7,774 bases of DNA, from the NCBI GenBank assembly GCA_021780935.1, contig JAJXXT010000047.1:1-7774 (forward strand), given 5' to 3'. Position 1 is the first letter of the stretch; the number at the start of each line of letters is the position of its first letter. This DNA comes from Pseudomonadota bacterium (GTDB lineage: Bacteria; Pseudomonadota; Alphaproteobacteria; Acetobacterales; Acetobacteraceae). This document shows positions 1 through 7,360 of the stretch, one piece after another. Both the position numbers and the translations under genes were made by a program. Under the pieces are notes generated by a model. The model was given only the letters and a program-made list of their open reading frames with translations. It had not been told where the DNA came from and did not search any database.

Positions 1-1
1 T

Positions 2-1351
2 GATGCCGGGCGGCTGCGCCTCGCGCTCGACCGCGACATCGCCGCGATCGACACGCTGATCGCCGCTCAGCTCGATGCGATCCTGCATCATCCACGTCTG
101 CGCCGGCTGGAGGGGACATGGCGCGGTCTCGCCTGGCTCCTGGGCGACATCGAGCCAGGCGGACGGGTCAAGGTGCGGGTGCTCAACGCCACCTGGCCGG
201 AGCTGGTGCGTGATCTCGAACGCGCCGTCGAGTTCGACCGGAGCCAGCTTTTCAAGAAGATCTACGAGGAGGAGTTCGGCACGCCGGGCGGCGAGCCCTA
301 TGGCCTGCTGGTGCTCGACCACGCGGTGCGCCACCGCCCCGGCCCCGGCGCGCCCACCGACGATATCGGCGCTTTGAAGCAGTTGGCCGGTGTTGCCGCC
401 GCCGCCTTCACCCCCACCGTGCTCGGGGTGGCGCCGGAGCTGCTTGGCCTTGACGGCTTCGCCGGCCTCGCCGGCCTCGGCGACCCCACCGCGGTGTTCC
501 GCGACAGCGAATACACGCGCTGGCGAGGCCTGTTCACACTCGACGATATCCGCTTCCTCGGCCTCGCCCTGCCGCGCCTGCTGGCGCGCCCGCCCTGGCA
601 GCCCTCGCCGCTGCGCGCCGAACCGTTCCGCTACGACGAGGATGCGCCGGATGCGCACAGCCGGGTGTGGATGAGCCCGGTCTATGCCTTCGCGGCGACT
701 GCCGCGCGCGCCTTCGCCGATTACGGCTGGCCGGCCGATATACGCGGCGTGGAAACGGATCAGCGCGGCGGCGGGCTGGTGGACGAGCTGCCGCTCGAAT
801 CCTTCTCCACCGAGCCCGGCGTGATCTGGGCGCGCCCACCGCTCGAAGCGGTGCTGACCGACCACCAGGAGCGCGCGCTGGTCGATGCCGGGTTCATGCC
901 GCTCGCCGCCATTCCCTGGTCGCAGGACGCGGTGTTCGGCGCGGTACGCAGCCTGCAGGCGCGCCGCCTCTACAGCGGCCCGACCGCCGATGCGGCCAAC
1001 GCCAGCGCGCGCCTCTCCACGCAGCTCAACTCGCTGCTCTGCGTCTCGCGCTTCGCCCACTACCTCAAGGTGCTGGGCCGCGACATGGTCGGCTCGTTCC
1101 GCACCGCCGAGGAGATCGAGCAGCAGCTCCAGACCTGGCTCAACCGCCACATCAACGCCAGCATCGGCGCCGGCGCCGAGAGCCGCGCCCGCTACCCGCT
1201 GCTCGCCGGGCGGGTGAGCGTGCGCGAGCGCCCTGGGCGGCCAGGCGTGTTCGGATGCGTGATCCAGTTGCAGCCGCATTTCCAGCTCGACGACGTCGCC
1301 GCGAGCTTCCGGCTCGTCACCGATATCGCCGCTGCGGGAACGGTGCGATAA
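2..1351 (+). CDS. tssC: T6SS contractile sheath large subunit TssC (ImpD-type), 3' part
   Basis: This is the 449-residue C-terminal part of a TssC/VipB-family protein. With TssB, TssC builds the contractile cytoplasmic sheath around the Hcp tube. The frame is open from the left edge, so the true start is outside the window; an internal GTG at 173 is not the start. Diagnostic blocks are an N-terminal helical stretch with LDAILHHPRLRRLEGTWRG near positions 70-130, then LVDELPLESFSTE, SRFAHYLKVLGRDMVGSF (about 1045-1100) and a C-terminal block ending QPHFQLDD. TssC is usually about 490-500 residues, so roughly 40-60 residues are missing. Lying directly before impE, it matches the place of impD (TssC40) in imp clusters that carry two tandem TssC paralogues. 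The CVSRFAHYLKVLGRD version of the motif also feels ImpD-like. The family call is secure. The paralogue assignment is an inference, because the upstream gene is not visible. Confidence 0.93.
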   Translation, partial: DAGRLRLALDRDIAAIDTLIAAQLDAILHHPRLRRLEGTWRGLAWLLGDIEPGGRVKVRVLNATWPELVRDLERAVEFDRSQLFKKIYEEEFGTPGGEPYGLLVLDHAVRHRPGPGAPTDDIGALKQLAGVAAAAFTPTVLGVAPELLGLDGFAGLAGLGDPTAVFRDSEYTRWRGLFTLDDIRFLGLALPRLLARPPWQPSPLRAEPFRYDEDAPDAHSRVWMSPVYAFAATAARAFADYGWPADIRGVETDQRGGGLVDELPLESFSTEPGVIWARPPLEAVLTDHQERALVDAGFMPLAAIPWSQDAVFGAVRSLQARRLYSGPTADAANASARLSTQLNSLLCVSRFAHYLKVLGRDMVGSFRTAEEIEQQLQTWLNRHINASIGAGAESRARYPLLAGRVSVRERPGRPGVFGCVIQLQPHFQLDDVAASFRLVTDIAAAGTVR

Positions 1352-1359
1352 GCTTGACT

Positions 1360-1381
1360 TGCGACCGACGTGCCGGTCGCA
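1360..1381 (+). other. Perfect hairpin between tssC and tagJ
   Basis: An 8-bp perfect inverted repeat, TGCGACCG (1360-1367) and CGGTCGCA (1374-1381), encloses a 6-base loop. It starts 8 bases after the tssC stop and ends 33 bases before the tagJ start. No T-run follows, so it is not a typical intrinsic terminator. It could act as an mRNA-stability or processing element that sets sheath-protein levels apart from the downstream genes. That role is inferred; only the structure is visible. Confidence 0.55.
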
Positions 1382-1399
1382 GCCCGACGCGACGCAAGC

Positions 1400-1406
1400 A
1401 GAAGGA
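1400..1406 (+). promoter_or_regulatory. Ribosome binding site of tagJ
   Basis: AGAAGGA lies 8 bases before the ATG at 1415. It is the clearest Shine-Dalgarno sequence in the T6SS part of the window. It fixes the tagJ start at 1415 rather than at the upstream in-frame alternative start at 1370, which has no such signal and would add 15 residues unlike the family. Confidence 0.75.
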
Positions 1407-1414
1407 AACGAGCG

Positions 1415-2224
1415 ATGCCGGAAGGTGCAGAGACGGCGGGAAGCCTGTTGCGGGCGGGCAAGCTGGGCGAAGCGATCGAGGCAGCGGGGGCGGCGGTGCG
1501 CAAGGCGCCGACCGACCTCGGCGCACGCGTGCTGCTCGCCGAGTTGCTGCTGGCCGCCGGCAATCTCGAGCGCGTCGACGTGATCCTGGATGCCGCCTCC
1601 GAGGTCGATCCCGCCGTCGCGGTGGTGATCGCCGAGTTCCGCCAGTTGCTCCGCGCGGAGATGGCGCGCCGCCAGCTTCGGCGCGACGGGCGCGTGCCGG
1701 AGTTCCTGGGCGAACCGGACGAGGCGCAGCGCCTCGCGCTCGCCGCCCTCGTCGCGCTGCGCGGCGGCGACCTCACCCAGGCGGCGAACCTGGCCGGGGC
1801 CGCCGAGGCGGCGCGTCCGCGCGCCGCCGGCAGGATCGCCGGCCGGCCGATCGACGACTTCCGCGACGCCGATGATCTCACCGCCGGTTTTTTCGAGGTG
1901 CTCACCACCACCGGCAAGTATTTCTGGATCCCGACCGCGCGCGTCGAATCGTTGCAGTTCCATCCGCCGAAGCGCCCGCGCGATCTGATCTGGCGGCGCG
2001 CCAGCATGTCGGTGCAGGGCGGGCCGGACGGCGAGGTCTATCTGCCCGCGACCTACGCCAGCGACGAGCCGGACCTCGCCGACGCGCTGCGCCTCGGCCG
2101 CGCGACGGAATGGCGCGAGCTCGCGCCGGGCCTGGTGCGCGGCGTCGGCCAGCGGGTCTTCCTCGCCGGCGAGGACGCGGTGGGGATCATGGACCTCACC
2201 GAACTTGCCTTCGCCGGGGCGTGA
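1415..2224 (+). CDS. tagJ: T6SS accessory protein TagJ (ImpE family)
   Basis: A 269-residue ImpE/TagJ-family protein, a usual length for the family. TagJ is an accessory T6SS protein. The Pseudomonas homologue HsiE1 binds the TssB-type sheath subunit and has been linked to the ClpV ATPase that recycles the contracted sheath. The N-terminal ~100 residues are Ala/Leu-rich paired helices of TPR-like character (SLLRAGKLGEAIEAAG, then LLAELLLAAGNLERVDVIL). The C-terminal half carries the conserved ImpE blocks: GKYFWIP (residues 167-173), PPKRPRDLIWR (about 184-194), a GPDGEVYLPA block, and LGRATEWRE followed by RGVGQRVFL. No signal peptide or membrane segment is seen, so it should be cytoplasmic. 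The gene sits between tssC and tssE, as impE does in imp clusters. Only some T6SS types carry tagJ, so its presence narrows the system's type. Confidence 0.92.
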   Translation: MPEGAETAGSLLRAGKLGEAIEAAGAAVRKAPTDLGARVLLAELLLAAGNLERVDVILDAASEVDPAVAVVIAEFRQLLRAEMARRQLRRDGRVPEFLGEPDEAQRLALAALVALRGGDLTQAANLAGAAEAARPRAAGRIAGRPIDDFRDADDLTAGFFEVLTTTGKYFWIPTARVESLQFHPPKRPRDLIWRRASMSVQGGPDGEVYLPATYASDEPDLADALRLGRATEWRELAPGLVRGVGQRVFLAGEDAVGIMDLTELAFAGA

Positions 2225-2279
2225 TGCGCGACCCCGTCGCATCGCCGCGGGGCGCCTCTCGCCACCGGACGGCCGGCGC

Positions 2280-2828
2280 ATGAGCGGGCGCGACGGCCGC
2301 GGCGGCTGGAACGACGGCGGGCGCGGCGAGGCTGCCGCCCGGCGCAGCCCGGTGCGTGTGATGCTGCCCCTGCTCGACCGGCTGATCGACGACAACCCCG
2401 GCGCCGAGCGCGATGCGCCGATCGGCAGCGCCGAGGCGCTCACGATTCTGCGCGTCTCGGTGCGCCGCGACCTCGAGGCGCTGCTCAACGCCCGGCGGCG
2501 CCACCGCTCCTGGCCCGACGGCCTCGCCGAACTCGCCACCTCCTCAGTCGGGTTCGGCATCCCGGACTTCACCGCCGGCACCATGAACGACCCCCGCCGG
2601 CGCGACGCGCTGCGCGCGGAGATCGAGGCCACGATCCGCCGCTTCGAGCCACGGCTCGCGACGGTGAAGGTGACGCTCCTGGAGGGGGCGAACAAGCTGG
2701 AGCCAACGTTGCGTCTTCGTATCGATGGGCTGCTCCACGCCGAGCCTGCGCCGGAGCCGATCGCCTTCGACACCACCGTCGACATCGCCACCACCGATGT
2801 CGAGGTCAAGAGCCGCGACGATGTCTGA
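2280..2828 (+). CDS. tssE: T6SS baseplate subunit TssE (gp25-like)
   Basis: A 182-residue protein of the TssE/ImpF family, related to phage T4 gp25 (GPW/gp25 domain). It is a baseplate wedge component that seeds sheath assembly in the cytoplasm under the inner membrane. Visible landmarks are LLDRLIDDNP (residues 31-40), SVRRDLEALLNARRRHRSWP (60-79), the GFGIPDF block (91-97) and RFEPRL (121-126). The last contains the EPR core motif typical of gp25-like proteins. The C-terminal part, TLRLRIDGLLHAEPAPEP, also matches the family. The chosen ATG at 2280 gives a Gly/Arg-rich leader of 27 residues before the conserved region. It has no convincing Shine-Dalgarno sequence. A second in-frame ATG at 2361, directly before LPLLDRL, is an alternative start. 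The gene begins 55 bases after tagJ, and its stop overlaps the tssF start. Confidence 0.92.
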   Translation: MSGRDGRGGWNDGGRGEAAARRSPVRVMLPLLDRLIDDNPGAERDAPIGSAEALTILRVSVRRDLEALLNARRRHRSWPDGLAELATSSVGFGIPDFTAGTMNDPRRRDALRAEIEATIRRFEPRLATVKVTLLEGANKLEPTLRLRIDGLLHAEPAPEPIAFDTTVDIATTDVEVKSRDDV

Positions 2829-4653
2829 CGCGCTGCTGCCCTATTACAACGAGGAGCTGGTGGCGATCCGCCGGCTCGCCGCCGAGTTCGCGCAGGCCAA
2901 CCCCAAGATCGCCGGACGGCTGCGCCTGTCGCACGACGCGGTGGACGATCCGCTGGTGGCGCGCCTGCTCGACGGCGTCGCCTTCCTCGCTGCCCGCGTA
3001 CATCACCGGCTCGACGACGAGTTCCCCGAACTGACCGACGCGCTGCTCGGCGTGCTCTACCCGCATTATCTCGCCCCCTTCCCGGCAACCGCGGTGGTCC
3101 AGTTCACGCCGCCGCCGGATCTGCCGGGGCCGGCGCGGATCGCGCGCTTCTTTCCGCTCGACACCGAGCCGGTCCGCGGTGAAACCTGCCGGTTTCGTAC
3201 GGCTTACGAAACGATCATGTGGCCGGTCGAGATCGAGGCCGTGCGTCTTTCCGGCCTGCCGCTCGCCGCCCCCCCGAACCCGCGCGCGCAGGGAGCGATG
3301 AGCGTGCTGCGCATCACCCTGCGGACCGCGAACCCGGACAAGAGCTTCGCCGAGCTCGGCCTCGACCGGATTCGCCTTTTCCTGCGCGCTGCCCCGAACA
3401 TTGCCCTGCCGCTCTATGAACTTCTGGTCGGACATGCGCTTGGCGTGGCCTACGCGGACAATGCGTCGGACACCGCCGCCGTGCTCGCCGGGGCGGAGGC
3501 GATCGAGCCCGTCGGCTTTGCGCCGGAGGAGGCGCTGCTGCCCTGGCCGGCGCGCAGCTTCTCGGGCTTCCGTCTGCTATCGGAATATTTCGCGGCCGCC
3601 GAGAAATTTCTCTTTCTCGACCTTGCCGGCATCGCGGCCAAGACCGGCAGCGCAACCGCTCCGGCGGGCAACCGGCTCGAGATCTTCGTCTATCTCGATC
3701 AGGCGCAGCCGGATCTCGAGCGCATGGTGGGAGCGGACGCCTTCGCGCTGGGCTGCACGCCGGTGGTCAACCTCTTTGCGCAACACTGCGAACCGATCGC
3801 CCTCACGCACATGACGACCGAATACCGGGTCGTGCCGGATGCGCGCCGTCCCGCGGCCTTCGAGGTCTGGAGCGTCGAGCAGGTGCGCGAAAGCCATCCC
3901 GATGGCAGTTCGCGCCCATGGCGGCCATTCTACCGCCTCACCCACGCCGACCCCGAGGCGGACACGCAAGGTGGATCCTACCTCGTTTCGCGGCACGACA
4001 GCCCGGCGCCGCTGGCGGGCAGCGAGGTCTATCTCGCGCCCTTCGATCCCGCGCTCGATCCCGAGATGCCCGCCGAGACCGTGCTCTCGGTCGACGCGCT
4101 CTGCAGCAACCGCGACCTGCCGACGCACCTGCCCTTCGGCGGCGGCCACCCGCGTCTGCGTCTCGCCGAGGGCGCCGCCGCCGTCGCGCGCGTCACCTGC
4201 CTCACCGCCCCCACCGCGCCGGCGCGCATGCGCCTGCGCGAGCGGGGATTCTGGCGGCTGATCTCGCACCTTTCGCTCGGCCATCTCTCGGTCGTCGGCG
4301 AAGCGGAGGGCGCCAATGCCCTCAAGGAAGTTCTGCGGCTCTACGATCTCAGGGATTCCGCAGAGAGCAGGGCGGCGATCGGCGGGCTGCTCGCGGTGCG
4401 CGCGATGCCCGGTGCGGCGCGCGTGCCGGGCGCCAGGCTCGGCGCGTTCTGCCGCGGCCTCGACGTCACGCTGGAATTCGATCACCGCGCCTGGCAGAGC
4501 AGCGGCTCGTTCCTGATGGCCGCAGTGCTCGACCGCTTCCTCGGCCTGCATGCGAGCGTGAACTCCTTCGTGCGCACGCGCGCCGTGCTGCGCGGCCGCG
4601 TCGGCACCGTTGCCGCCTTCCCGCCGCGCGCCGGCGCGCGCACCCTGCTGTGA
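2821..4653 (+). CDS. tssF: T6SS baseplate subunit TssF
   Basis: A 610-residue TssF/ImpG-family protein, close to the family's usual length of about 590-620. TssF forms the baseplate wedge with TssG and TssE and is recruited to the membrane complex through TssK. The N-terminus is diagnostic: LLPYYNEELVAIRRLAAEFA, then AGRLRL, DPLVARLLDGVAFLAARVHHRLDD with LTDALLGVLYPHYLAPFP. Further family-like blocks are the EYRVVPD region (about residues 335-345), the RPFYRLTHA region, LFLDLAG, and near the C-terminus LGAFCRGLDVTLEFD and FLGLHASVNSF. The ATG at 2821 was chosen because it begins the conserved N-terminus and forms an 8-base overlap, ATGTCTGA, with the tssE stop. A frame extension further upstream encodes unrelated low-complexity sequence. 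There is no membrane segment. Confidence 0.96.
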   Translation: MSDALLPYYNEELVAIRRLAAEFAQANPKIAGRLRLSHDAVDDPLVARLLDGVAFLAARVHHRLDDEFPELTDALLGVLYPHYLAPFPATAVVQFTPPPDLPGPARIARFFPLDTEPVRGETCRFRTAYETIMWPVEIEAVRLSGLPLAAPPNPRAQGAMSVLRITLRTANPDKSFAELGLDRIRLFLRAAPNIALPLYELLVGHALGVAYADNASDTAAVLAGAEAIEPVGFAPEEALLPWPARSFSGFRLLSEYFAAAEKFLFLDLAGIAAKTGSATAPAGNRLEIFVYLDQAQPDLERMVGADAFALGCTPVVNLFAQHCEPIALTHMTTEYRVVPDARRPAAFEVWSVEQVRESHPDGSSRPWRPFYRLTHADPEADTQGGSYLVSRHDSPAPLAGSEVYLAPFDPALDPEMPAETVLSVDALCSNRDLPTHLPFGGGHPRLRLAEGAAAVARVTCLTAPTAPARMRLRERGFWRLISHLSLGHLSVVGEAEGANALKEVLRLYDLRDSAESRAAIGGLLAVRAMPGAARVPGARLGAFCRGLDVTLEFDHRAWQSSGSFLMAAVLDRFLGLHASVNSFVRTRAVLRGRVGTVAAFPPRAGARTLL

Positions 4654-5741
4654 CACCGCCCCCGGCCCCGCGCCCGACATCGCCGCTGGCGCGGCTCGCG
4701 CGCACGCCGTGGCGCTTTGGCTTCGATGCCGCGGTCCGCCTGTTGATGCTGCGCAATCGCAACGAAAACCCCGCCGACGCGGTGGCTTTCCGCGCCGCAC
4801 CGGGCCTTGCCTTCCCGGCCGCCGAAGTGGATGCGGTGGCACTCGATCGCGAGAACGCGCGGCTCACCAGCCCGGTGATGACCTTGGCCGGCGCGATGGG
4901 CGTCCTGCCGCGCCATTACACCGAGGCGCTGGCGGCCACGTTGCGCCAGCGCTCGCCAGCGTTCGCCGGCTTTCTCGACCTTCTGGCGCAGCGCCTGGTG
5001 GGTCATTTCGCCCGCGCCGGCATCAAATATCGCCCGCATCGCGCCGTCGAGGCCGCCGCCCTGCGCGGTCCGGCGCGTGCCGCAGCACAGCCGGCGACGC
5101 CGGCCGATCCCGTCGCGTCGGTGCTGTTCGCGCTGACCGGCTTCGCCACCTCGCATCTGCGCGAGCGCATGGCGGCGGGCAGCGAACCGTTGCTGCACTA
5201 TGCCGGCACCTTTGCGCTGCGGCCGCGCTCGGCGGACCGGCTTGCCGCCCTGGCCGGCGACTGGCTCGGCCGCCCGGTCGAGGTCTGCCAGTTCGCCGGC
5301 ACCTGGCTGCATCTTTCGCCTGGCGAGCAGACCCGCCTGCCGGTCGGCATGCGCCCCGGCGCCTATGGCCGGCTCGGCGTCGATGCCGCGATTGGCGAGC
5401 GCGCATGGGACATCCAGGGCCGGGTCGTGCTGCGTATCGGTCCGCTCGACCGCGCGGCTTTCGTCGCCCTGCTGCCGGATCGCGAGGGTCTGCGCCGGCT
5501 GGTCTCGCTGGTGCGCGCCTATCTCGGGCTCGAGACCGGTTTTGCCGTCAATCTCGTGCTCCTCGCCGCTGACGTGCCGCCGCTCGAACTGGCACCTGCC
5601 GCCGACGCGCCACCGCGGCTGGGCTGGAACACCTGGCTGCCGGCGCCACGCGGGCGGCGCACCGACGCCGCCGAGGCCGTGTTCGAGGCCGCGATCGTCG
5701 AGGCCGAAACGTTACGACTTGCCAAGGAAACTGCCGCATGA
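4650..5741 (+). CDS. tssG: T6SS baseplate subunit TssG
   Basis: A 363-residue TssG/ImpH-family protein, the partner of TssF in the T6SS baseplate wedge. Family features are WRFGFDAAVRLL (about residues 21-32), the GAMGVLPRHYTEAL block (about 88-101), RQRSPAFAGFLDLLAQRLVGHF followed by IKYRPHR, and RLGVDAAIGERAWDIQGRVVLRIGPL in the C-terminal half. The start is a GTG at 4650, inside GTGA shared with the tssF stop. The frame is open far upstream inside tssF, but family similarity begins only after this GTG. No clear Shine-Dalgarno sequence precedes it, so initiation probably depends on ribosomes ending tssF. The product is 10-30 residues longer than many TssG proteins, mostly in a Pro-rich N-terminal tip and an acidic Ala-rich C-terminal tail. 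Confidence 0.94.
   Translation: MTPPPAPRPTSPLARLARTPWRFGFDAAVRLLMLRNRNENPADAVAFRAAPGLAFPAAEVDAVALDRENARLTSPVMTLAGAMGVLPRHYTEALAATLRQRSPAFAGFLDLLAQRLVGHFARAGIKYRPHRAVEAAALRGPARAAAQPATPADPVASVLFALTGFATSHLRERMAAGSEPLLHYAGTFALRPRSADRLAALAGDWLGRPVEVCQFAGTWLHLSPGEQTRLPVGMRPGAYGRLGVDAAIGERAWDIQGRVVLRIGPLDRAAFVALLPDREGLRRLVSLVRAYLGLETGFAVNLVLLAADVPPLELAPAADAPPRLGWNTWLPAPRGRRTDAAEAVFEAAIVEAETLRLAKETAA
5724..5728 (+). promoter_or_regulatory. Ribosome binding site of the methyltransferase gene
   Basis: AAGGA lies 9 bases before the ATG at 5738, inside the end of tssG. With the ATGA overlap it supports this start, and it suggests the methyltransferase can recruit ribosomes on its own as well as by coupling to tssG. 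Confidence 0.6.
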
Positions 5742-7273
5742 CAACTGCCGCCACGTGGTCGGCCGGCTACGTCACCGATACCGCCTATGCCCGCGGCTAC
5801 TACCCCGAGCAGTCGCCGGTGCACCTCGCCCTTGCCGCCCTGCTGTTGGGCGTCGAGACCGATCTGCCTGGCCCGGCCGACGAGGTGAGCTATCTCGAGC
5901 TCGGCTGCGGGCAGGGCTTCGGCGCCACGGTGCTGGCGGCGGCCAATCCGGGCTGGCGCATCACCGCGATCGATTTCAACCCCGCCCATATCGCGGCCGC
6001 CCGCCGCGGCGCGTCCGAACTCGGCCTCACGAACATCCGCTTTCTCGAAGCCGATCTCGCCACCCTGGCCGAGGACCCGCTGCTCGCCGAAATTCCGGCG
6101 GCCGACGTCGCGACCCTGCACGGCCTCTGGTCCTGGGTGTCGCCCGCGGTCCGGGCGGGCATCGTGCGGCTGCTGAGCGCGCGGGTGCGCGCGGGTGGGC
6201 TCGTGCATGTCAGCTACAATGCGCTGCCCGGCTGGCAAAGCGCGCTCCTGCTGCAGCGCCTGGTGCGCGAAGCCGGGCGCCGGCTCGCCCATGGCAGCGT
6301 CGAGCAGGCGCGCGCAGGCCTCGAACTGGCGCGCGAGCTGGTGGCGGCAGAGGTGCCGGGCCTCGCCAAGTCGGAGGTCGCGCGCGAGACCCTGAAGCGG
6401 CTCGAGAAGACGCCGCCGGAATACAATGCCCACGAATACATGAACGATCACTGGTCGCCCTGCTGGCATGCCGAGGTCGCGGGCGAGCTTGCCGCCGCCA
6501 AGCTCGATTACGTCGGCTCGGCGCGGCTGCTGACCAATTTCGTCGACCTGCTGCTGACGCCGCCGCAGCGCGCCATTGCCGCGCGCTTCGCCGATCCGCT
6601 GCTGCGCGAGCTGGTCGTGGATGCCTGCGCCGAGCCGACACTGCGCCATGACATCTATATCCGCGGCACACGCCGGCTTTCCGTGGGCGCGCGCGACACC
6701 GCGCTTGAGGCGGTGACGCTGGCACTGCCGGTCCCACCGGAACAGATCGCCTACAGGGTTCGCATGCCGGCGGGCCAGGCCACGCTGAGCGAGGCGTTTT
6801 ATGGCCCGATGATCCAGCACCTGGCGGAAGGGCCGTGCACGGTGGGCGAGCTGCTCGCCCTGCCGGGTCTGCCCGACCACACGCACAACCCCGGCGAAGT
6901 GGTGGGCATGCTGGTCGGCTCCAACCAGGCACTGGTTCTGGCGCGACCCGGCGCGCCCATGAACACCGCCTCGCGCCACCTCAACGCCATGACCACGCGG
7001 CGCCATTTGCGCGTGGACACGATGAACCAGCCCAGCGCCATGGCCAGCCCGGCGTTGGCCGGCGGCCTGCCGATGGCACTGGCCCATTTCTACCTCGCCG
7101 AGCGCTTCGCCGCCGCCGGCGGGATCGACGCCGACCGCGTCGATACCCTCCGCTGGGCCCGCGAGTTCGCGCCGGCGGAGGCGCCGGCGGAGGAAGTCGA
7201 GGCGCTGGCGAAACAGATGCAGGATGTGCTGCACCGCCACGGCAAATTGTGGCGCTGGCTCGGCATCGCCTAG
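5738..7273 (+). CDS. Class I SAM-dependent methyltransferase, protein-lysine-methyltransferase-like, T6SS-linked
   Basis: A 511-residue predicted methyltransferase. The N-terminal Rossmann domain shows the SAM-binding motif ELGCGQGFG (residues 54-62), an acidic residue ending strand 2 (AIDFNP, Asp79) and EAD (104-106). HGLWSWVSPAVR (128-139) and VSYNALPGW (158-166) follow. This pattern, with HEYMNDHW (232-239) and the FADPLLRELVVD region, matches proteins that pair a methyltransferase domain with the methyltransferase regulatory domain (PF10119) and a C-terminal winged-helix-like part. Rickettsial PKMT1/PKMT2, which methylate lysines of the outer membrane protein OmpB, have this architecture. 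No signal peptide or membrane segment is visible, so it is probably cytoplasmic. The start ATG overlaps the tssG stop (ATGA), with AAGGA 9 bases upstream. It is not a standard T6SS component. The methyltransferase fold is secure; a protein-lysine substrate is an inference, and a small-molecule or sugar substrate remains possible. Confidence 0.9.
   Translation: MTTAATWSAGYVTDTAYARGYYPEQSPVHLALAALLLGVETDLPGPADEVSYLELGCGQGFGATVLAAANPGWRITAIDFNPAHIAAARRGASELGLTNIRFLEADLATLAEDPLLAEIPAADVATLHGLWSWVSPAVRAGIVRLLSARVRAGGLVHVSYNALPGWQSALLLQRLVREAGRRLAHGSVEQARAGLELARELVAAEVPGLAKSEVARETLKRLEKTPPEYNAHEYMNDHWSPCWHAEVAGELAAAKLDYVGSARLLTNFVDLLLTPPQRAIAARFADPLLRELVVDACAEPTLRHDIYIRGTRRLSVGARDTALEAVTLALPVPPEQIAYRVRMPAGQATLSEAFYGPMIQHLAEGPCTVGELLALPGLPDHTHNPGEVVGMLVGSNQALVLARPGAPMNTASRHLNAMTTRRHLRVDTMNQPSAMASPALAGGLPMALAHFYLAERFAAAGGIDADRVDTLRWAREFAPAEAPAEEVEALAKQMQDVLHRHGKLWRWLGIA
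7169..7192 (+). repeat. Perfect 12-bp tandem duplication inside the methyltransferase gene
   Basis: Two adjacent copies of GCGCCGGCGGAG (7169-7180 and 7181-7192) encode Ala-Pro-Ala-Glu twice, at residues 478-485. The unit is four codons, so copy-number change keeps the frame. It lies in a probable flexible linker before the last C-terminal helix. Confidence 0.8.
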
Positions 7274-7333
7274 AGCAACCTCCGATCTGTCTGCGCCGGT
7301 CCGGCTCAGACGGATCGGAGATAAGCTGCTCTG
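7272..7333 (+). repeat. Imperfect palindrome / hairpin after the methyltransferase gene (possible terminator)
   Basis: CTCCGATCTGTCTG (7280-7293) pairs with CAGACGGATCGGAG (7307-7320). This is a 14-bp stem with one G-T wobble and a 13-base loop. The flanks AGAGCA (7272-7277) and TGCTCT (7328-7333) are also complementary and could extend the structure past small bulges. It overlaps the stop codon region of the methyltransferase. It could stop or stabilise the end of the T6SS transcript, although no T-run follows. With the next two hairpins it looks like one mobile or dispersed palindromic unit. Confidence 0.6.
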
Positions 7334-7342
7334 GATTCGAAG

Positions 7343-7359
7343 TTTCCTGGAGCAGGAAA
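7343..7359 (+). repeat. Small hairpin within the intergenic palindrome cluster
   Basis: TTTCCT (7343-7348) and AGGAAA (7354-7359) form a perfect 6-bp stem with a 5-base loop. It lies between two longer palindromes and is probably part of the same repeat unit. Confidence 0.5.
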
Positions 7360-7360
7360 A

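Noticed and set aside
1354..1359. TTGACT as a possible -35 box just after tssC
   Set aside because: At 16-18 bases downstream there is only TCGCAG-like sequence inside the hairpin, with no -10 element.
667..1875. A 402-codon + strand frame spanning the tssC/tagJ junction
   Set aside because: It is Arg/Ala-rich without motifs and overlaps two recognised genes in another frame, as well as the intergenic hairpin.
3577..4842. A 421-codon open frame on the - strand opposite tssF
   Set aside because: tssF on the + strand is clearly coding with conserved motifs. The antisense product is Arg/Gly/Ala-rich, has no recognisable motif and is a GC-rich shadow.
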